Shown piece by piece: positions 6,704 to 9,301 of a stretch of 9,301 bases of DNA; position 1 is the first letter of the stretch; each line of letters starts with the position of its first letter. A program made the position numbers and the translations under genes. Under the pieces are notes generated by a model. The model was not told the origin of the DNA, did not search any database, and worked only from the letters and a program-made list of their open reading frames with translations. The stretch is from Gammaproteobacteria bacterium (lineage in GTDB: Bacteria; Pseudomonadota; Gammaproteobacteria; Pseudomonadales; Oleiphilaceae), in the NCBI GenBank assembly GCA_029268325.1, contig JAJUGC010000058.1, positions 1-9,301 on the forward strand. Reading direction: 5' to 3'.

Positions 6704-7720
6704 ATGCAAGTGTATTACGACAAAGATTGCGACCTTTCGATTGTACAAAGTAAGAAAGTCGCGATCATTGGCTATGGTTCGCAAGGCCATGCTCACGCGA
6801 ACAACCTGAAAGACTCCGGTGTTGACGTAGTTGTTGCGCTGCGTCCGGGCTCTGCCTCCGCGGCCAAGGCAGAAAGCGCTGGCCTGACTGTTAAGTCTGT
6901 AGACGAAGCCTGCCAATGGGCAGACATCGTCATGGTTCTGGCTCCTGACGAAAACCAGGCGGCCATCTATAAGGAAAGCATCGAGCCGAACCTGAAGAAA
7001 GGTGCGGTACTGGCCTTTGCCCACGGCTTCAATATCCATTACAACCAGATCGTACCCCGTGAGGATCTTGACGTTATCATGATCGCTCCCAAGGCTCCTG
7101 GCCACACGGTGCGTTCTGAGTTTGTCAAAGGTGGCGGTATTCCCGACCTGATCGCTGTGCATCAGGATGCAACCGGCCAGGCCAAGAACATTGCCCTGTC
7201 CTATGCCTCTGCCATTGGTGGTGGCCGTACCGGCATTATCGAAACAACCTTCAAAGACGAAACCGAAACTGACCTCTTTGGTGAGCAAGCGGTTCTCTGC
7301 GGTGGTGCTGTCGAGTTGGTCAAGGCGGGCTTCGAAACGCTGGTGGAAGCAGGCTATGCACCTGAAATGGCTTACTTCGAGTGTCTGCACGAGCTCAAGC
7401 TGATCGTAGACCTGATGTACGAAGGCGGTATTGCCAACATGAACTACTCCATCTCCAACAACGCGGAGTATGGTGAGTATGTGACTGGTCACGAAGTGAT
7501 TAACGAGCAGTCCCGTGAAGCGATGCGCAACGCGCTGAAGCGTATCCAGACTGGTGAATACGCCAAGATGTTCATCCAGGAAGGTAACACCAACTATCCG
7601 ACCATGACCGCGCGTCGTCGCTTGAACGCAGAGCATCCGATCGAGAAAGTGGGCGAGCGCCTGCGTTCCATGATGCCCTGGATTGCGCAAAACAAGATCG
7701 TCGACAAAACCCGCAACTAG
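6704..7720 (+). CDS. ilvC: Ketol-acid reductoisomerase (NADP+), class I
   Basis: This cytoplasmic Mg2+-dependent enzyme rearranges and reduces acetolactate or acetohydroxybutyrate to the dihydroxy acid, the second shared step of branched-chain amino acid synthesis. The 338 residues match the short class I form of Pseudomonas, not the longer E. coli form. The Rossmann domain has GYGSQGHAHA at 23-32. The cofactor loop has Arg48, Ser51 and Ser53, pointing to NADPH preference. The knotted helical domain carries the metal/substrate residues Asp190, Glu194, Glu226, Glu230 and Ser251 at their standard numbers. The start MQVYYDKDCDLS is the usual family start and AGGGG lies 6 bases upstream. It is the last gene of the ilvIHC operon and is followed by a strong terminator. 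Confidence 0.98.
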   Translation: MQVYYDKDCDLSIVQSKKVAIIGYGSQGHAHANNLKDSGVDVVVALRPGSASAAKAESAGLTVKSVDEACQWADIVMVLAPDENQAAIYKESIEPNLKKGAVLAFAHGFNIHYNQIVPREDLDVIMIAPKAPGHTVRSEFVKGGGIPDLIAVHQDATGQAKNIALSYASAIGGGRTGIIETTFKDETETDLFGEQAVLCGGAVELVKAGFETLVEAGYAPEMAYFECLHELKLIVDLMYEGGIANMNYSISNNAEYGEYVTGHEVINEQSREAMRNALKRIQTGEYAKMFIQEGNTNYPTMTARRRLNAEHPIEKVGERLRSMMPWIAQNKIVDKTRN

Positions 7721-7757
7721 TCCACAGGACTAGCAGCGAATCAGTTGCGATTGAAAT

Positions 7758-7789
7758 AAAAAAGCGCGGCCTTGGGTCGCGCTTTTTTT
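7758..7789 (+). terminator. Intrinsic terminator of the ilvIHC operon
   Basis: GCGCG (7764-7768) pairs with CGCGC (7778-7782), extended inward by GCC/GGT, and is flanked by A6 before and T7 after. It lies 37 bases past the ilvC stop. The A-tract and T-tract also pair, so weak termination from the other side is possible, but no leftward gene lies downstream. Confidence 0.92.
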
Positions 7790-7808
7790 GTATGTATCTG
7801 TTCAGGGA

Positions 7809-7850
7809 CTGGTTTACCATACGGATAGCAACGCATAGAGCGTTAACCAG
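7809..7850 (+). promoter_or_regulatory. Nested inverted repeat upstream of pssA
   Basis: CTGGTT (7809-7814) can pair with AACCAG (7845-7850), enclosing a perfect AACGC/GCGTT hairpin (7830-7844). The two right-hand arms abut; the left arms are separated by 15 bases. The pssA promoter must lie between 7790 and about 7860, but TTTACC (7814-7819) with TAGAGC is the best pair I see and is weak. The repeat may be an operator or a leader structure. Confidence 0.35.
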
Positions 7851-7859
7851 CAGTGCGAC

Positions 7860-7867
7860 AAGGTAGG
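7860..7867 (+). promoter_or_regulatory. Ribosome binding site deciding the pssA start
   Basis: AAGGTAGG ends 8 bases before ATG 7876. The alternative GTG at 7867 overlaps this site, so ATG 7876 is preferred; the change is three residues. Confidence 0.7.
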
Positions 7868-7875
7868 TGTGGCAA

Positions 7876-8706
7876 ATGGATTCAGAGAAAGAAAAGATTG
7901 GCGATGCTTCCCAAGATATGGGCGAGGCCAACGAGTTTACTGCGGCAGAAGTGATTGAAGAGGAAGTGGTGGGTGGCGCCAAGGTCCGGCACAAAGGAGT
8001 TTATCTGCTGCCCAACCTGTTTACGACCGCATCCTTGTTTTCTGGCTTTTATGCCATTGTGGCCGGAATGAACGGTGCCTTTACCAATGCCGCCGTTGCC
8101 ATTTTCGTGTCCATGGTGCTCGACGGCCTGGATGGCCGGGTCGCGCGACTGACCAATACCCAGAGCAAGTTCGGTGAGGAATATGACAGCCTGGCTGACA
8201 TGGTGGCCTTTGGAGTTGCCCCGGCTTTGGTGGCCTTTACCTGGATCCTGGGCTCGCTGGGTAAGTTCGGCTGGATTGCCGCTTTTATCTATGTGGCGGG
8301 GGCTGCTTTGCGGCTGGCCCGGTTCAACACCCAGATTGGCAGTGTTGATAAGCGCTTTTTTGTCGGGCTACCCAGTCCTTCGGCGGCTGCGGTAGTGGCG
8401 GGAACGGTTTGGACCTTCCACGTGTTTGACCCAAGTCCGGCCTTGGCGGTATTGGCTGCCCTAGTGGTGGCGGCTGCCGGAATCTTGATGGGTAGTAATA
8501 TCCGTTACCACAGCTTTAAGGATCTCGACTTGAAAGGGCGTGTTCCTTTCGTGGCTATTCTGATCGTAGTGCTGGTGTTTGCCATTGTTGCCCTGGCACC
8601 TGCCCATATCTTGCTAGCCGCATTTTTTGCCTATGTGGTATCGGGCCCCGTAATGGCGCTGATCCGTCGTCAGCGCAATCGCCGGATTGGTGAAGCTAAC
8701 GGTTAA
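7876..8706 (+). CDS. pssA: CDP-diacylglycerol-serine O-phosphatidyltransferase
   Basis: This inner-membrane enzyme makes phosphatidylserine from CDP-diacylglycerol and serine, the step before phosphatidylethanolamine. The 276-residue product has the complete CDP-alcohol phosphatidyltransferase signature: Asp86-Gly87, Ala90-Arg91, Gly100, Asp104 and Asp108 with standard spacing. It also has the family's RLARFN (146-151) and FVGLPSPSA segments. About seven or eight hydrophobic segments span residues 44-262. This is the membrane (type II) PssA, unrelated to the phospholipase-D-like PssA of E. coli. The first 40 residues form an acidic tail before VRHKGVYLLPNLFT, similar in kind to Pseudomonas PssA. 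The C-terminus is basic (IRRQRNRR). It follows ilvC but is separated by a strong terminator, so it is probably transcribed on its own. A different head-group transferase is possible but less likely given synteny. Confidence 0.93.
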   Translation: MDSEKEKIGDASQDMGEANEFTAAEVIEEEVVGGAKVRHKGVYLLPNLFTTASLFSGFYAIVAGMNGAFTNAAVAIFVSMVLDGLDGRVARLTNTQSKFGEEYDSLADMVAFGVAPALVAFTWILGSLGKFGWIAAFIYVAGAALRLARFNTQIGSVDKRFFVGLPSPSAAAVVAGTVWTFHVFDPSPALAVLAALVVAAAGILMGSNIRYHSFKDLDLKGRVPFVAILIVVLVFAIVALAPAHILLAAFFAYVVSGPVMALIRRQRNRRIGEANG

Positions 8707-8710
8707 CGGT

Positions 8711-8761
8711 AGCCCTCTAGCCTCCAATAGGTGAGGGGAGGGCTCTCGCGGTGTGCTTTTT
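8711..8761 (+). terminator. Candidate terminator after pssA
   Basis: AGCCCTC (8711-8717) pairs with GAGGGCT (8738-8744), and inside it CCTC (8721-8724) pairs with GAGG (8733-8736). The hairpin starts 5 bases after the pssA stop. A T5 run follows only after a 12-base gap, so it is less than ideal as an intrinsic terminator. Confidence 0.5.
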
Positions 8762-8833
8762 GATCGGATTGTGCAAGGTTTGGGCGGATTTCAGGGAGTT
8801 GAAAATATAATTGGGTTGCAGTCACATTTTTGC

Positions 8834-8861
8834 TTGCATTGCCGGTTTAGCCCCCTATAAT
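8834..8861 (+). promoter_or_regulatory. Distal rrn promoter candidate (P1)
   Basis: A perfect TATAAT (8856-8861) lies 16 bases after TTGCAT (8834-8839, a poor -35). The discriminator that follows, ACGCGCTC, is GC-rich as in stringently controlled rRNA/tRNA promoters. Upstream DNA at 8801-8830 is AT-rich (including GAAAATATAATT) and may act as an UP-like element. Confidence 0.65.
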
Positions 8862-8959
8862 ACGCGCTCTCTTCGGGGCCCACTGCTCCGGCAGAGGCCT
8901 CCCGCAGGATGGGTGGAGGGGATCCGGTACGGCGTTAACAAACGGTCACCGAGGTTCGA

Positions 8960-8988
8960 TTGACAGACGAGGGAGAAGTCTGGAGAAT
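8960..8988 (+). promoter_or_regulatory. Weak extra promoter candidate in the rrn upstream region
   Basis: A perfect TTGACA (8960-8965), 17-base spacer and GAGAAT (8983-8988, four of six matches). It lacks the GC-rich discriminator of the other rrn promoter candidates and could be coincidental. Confidence 0.3.
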
Positions 8989-9057
8989 GGATTCCCCGGT
9001 TTTGCACCGGCGCTATTGGGGGCGGGTAGGAGCAGGCGAAGGCCGGTTTCCAAGGCT

Positions 9058-9078
9058 GAGAAAAAGTTTCAAAAACTT
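9058..9078 (+). promoter_or_regulatory. UP-element-like A/T tract upstream of rrn P2
   Basis: A-tracts (GAGAAAAAG, CAAAAACTT) lie directly before the -35 box at 9080. The right part is the inverted repeat AAGTTT-CAA-AAACTT (9064-9078). Placement fits binding by the RNA polymerase alpha subunit, as known for rRNA promoters. Confidence 0.55.
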
Positions 9079-9079
9079 C

Positions 9080-9107
9080 TTGCCAAACCCGAAGCGATCC
9101 TTATAAT
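9080..9107 (+). promoter_or_regulatory. rrn promoter P2
   Basis: TTGCCA (9080-9085, five of six matches), a 16-base spacer and a perfect TATAAT (9102-9107), followed by the GC-rich AGCGGCC. With the A-tracts upstream this is a strong rRNA-type promoter. The 16-base spacer is typical of rRNA promoters. Confidence 0.85.
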
Positions 9108-9116
9108 AGCGGCCTC

Positions 9117-9139
9117 CCTTCCCGGCAGTGGCCGGAAGG
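9117..9139 (+). other. Hairpin at the start of the P2 transcript
   Basis: CCTTCC (9117-9122) and GGC (9124-9126) pair with GCC (9131-9133) and GGAAGG (9134-9139), with one bulged C and a 4-base loop. It begins a few bases after the predicted P2 start and has no T-tract, so it is an early leader structure rather than a terminator. Confidence 0.6.
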
Positions 9140-9167
9140 CGAGATGGAAAAACAACTGAGAAAACAG

Positions 9168-9195
9168 TTGACAAGGATGGAAAGCGGTGTAGAAT
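9168..9195 (+). promoter_or_regulatory. rrn promoter P3, closest to the rRNA genes
   Basis: A perfect TTGACA (9168-9173), a 16-base spacer and TAGAAT (9190-9195, five of six matches), followed by the GC-rich discriminator ACGCCGCC. The A-rich stretch 9147-9166 may act as an UP element. The predicted start, about 9203, lies right at the antitermination leader. Confidence 0.87.
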
Positions 9196-9203
9196 ACGCC
9201 GCC

Positions 9204-9219
9204 TCGACTGACAAGTCGA
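9204..9219 (+). promoter_or_regulatory. boxB-like hairpin of the rrn antiterminator
   Basis: TCGACT pairs perfectly with AGTCGA over a GACA loop, one base before boxA. This is the position of boxB in rrn leaders. Confidence 0.7.
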
Positions 9220-9220
9220 A

Positions 9221-9232
9221 CGCTCTTTAACA
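9221..9232 (+). promoter_or_regulatory. boxA antitermination site
   Basis: CGCTCTTTAACA differs only in its first base from the E. coli rrn boxA (TGCTCTTTAACA). It is the binding site for NusB/NusE, which lets polymerase read through the untranslated rRNA operon. Confidence 0.92.
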
Positions 9233-9248
9233 AGCAGGTCAAGCAATT

Positions 9249-9256
9249 TGTGTGGG
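9249..9256 (+). promoter_or_regulatory. boxC
   Basis: The GT-rich TGTGTGGG, 16 bases after boxA, matches the boxC element of E. coli rRNA leaders. Confidence 0.7.
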
Positions 9257-9301
9257 CGCTGACTGGGATTGCTTCAAGTAAGTAATTATCAAGTCAGTGA
9301 C

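Larger units (their letters stand above)
8862..9079 (+). other. GC-rich structured segment between the distal and core rrn promoters
   Basis: No protein or known RNA gene was recognised here. Structures visible: CTGC/GCAG with a TCCG loop (8883-8894), flanked by GGGGCC and GGCCTCC that can extend the stem; CCTCC (8898-8902), which could instead pair with GGAGG (8915-8919); and CCGGT/ACCGG around 8996-9010. It would be transcribed from the promoter at 8834-8861, as extended rrn leader or as a separate small RNA. I compared it by eye with tRNA, 4.5S RNA, tmRNA and RNase P RNA and saw no match. Confidence 0.4.
9203..9301 (+). rRNA. Leader of a 16S-23S-5S rRNA precursor (5' part only)
   Basis: From the predicted P3 start to the window end, the sequence shows a boxB-like hairpin, boxA and boxC in the order seen in E. 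coli rrn leaders. AAGCAAT (9241-9247) pairs with ATTGCTT (9268-9274), enclosing boxC. The mature 16S sequence is not reached; it should begin shortly beyond 9301. It is identified by leader elements only. Confidence 0.85.

Noticed and set aside
6641..7690. A 349-codon open frame on the - strand opposite ilvC
   Set aside because: It covers almost exactly the well-supported ilvC gene and resembles no family I know; codon bias explains the lack of stops.
8806..8811. A perfect TATAAT downstream of pssA
   Set aside because: No acceptable -35 box lies 15-19 bases upstream. It is better read as part of the AT-rich DNA upstream of the promoter at 8834-8861.
8940..8980. GGTTCGATT, resembling a tRNA T-loop
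   Set aside because: The flanking bases form no T-stem, and no acceptor, D or anticodon arms could be arranged around it.
9013..9246. A 77-codon open frame on the - strand through the rrn promoters
   Set aside because: It lies over the rrn promoters and boxA; the non-coding interpretation is far stronger.
1..9301. Search for a new defence, mobile or biosynthetic system
   Set aside because: All long coding regions belong to known housekeeping or widespread families. There are no transposase, integrase, toxin-antitoxin, CRISPR or attachment-site signals, and no gene-scale compositional break is obvious by eye.

Overview
The window is a housekeeping chromosomal stretch from a gammaproteobacterium. 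The protein sequences read most like those of marine Pseudomonas relatives (Cellvibrio/Microbulbifer/Saccharophagus-type); that placement is from remembered family resemblance and is an inference. Three things support it: an ilvI-ilvH-ilvC-pssA gene order as in Pseudomonas, a short class I IlvC and a membrane-type PssA (both unlike E. coli), and E. coli-like rRNA leader elements (boxA, boxC).

Layout, left to right. Positions 1-2195 (+): the ClpB disaggregase, lacking its N-terminal domain because the window begins inside the gene. A perfect 34-base palindrome (2231-2264) forms a terminator that can work in both directions. Next come two leftward genes for exported proteins: a DUF481/YdiY-type outer-membrane protein (2312-3115) and a small periplasmic DUF4124 protein (3426-3863). 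A 524-base divergent region (3864-4387) follows, holding overlapping opposed promoter candidates and a long structured leader. Positions 4388-7720 (+) carry ilvI, ilvH and ilvC, closed by a strong terminator at 7758-7789. pssA (7876-8706, +) has its own leader. The last 595 bases (8707-9301) encode no protein. They hold a hairpin after pssA, three good and one weaker sigma70-type promoter candidates, and the boxB/boxA/boxC antitermination leader of a ribosomal RNA operon whose 16S gene lies just beyond the window.

How the genes work together: IlvI and IlvH form valine-sensitive acetolactate synthase, and IlvC carries out the next step, so the operon covers the first two shared steps of valine/isoleucine synthesis. 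PssA makes phosphatidylserine, the precursor of phosphatidylethanolamine. ClpB is a stress chaperone and the two exported proteins have no established role; neither is evidently linked to the ilv operon.

I see no mobile element, CRISPR array, defence system or new multigene system. The parts worth a second look are non-coding: the symmetric divergent ilv promoter, the roughly 300-base ilvI leader, and the GC-rich structured segment between the first rrn promoter candidate and the core rrn promoters.
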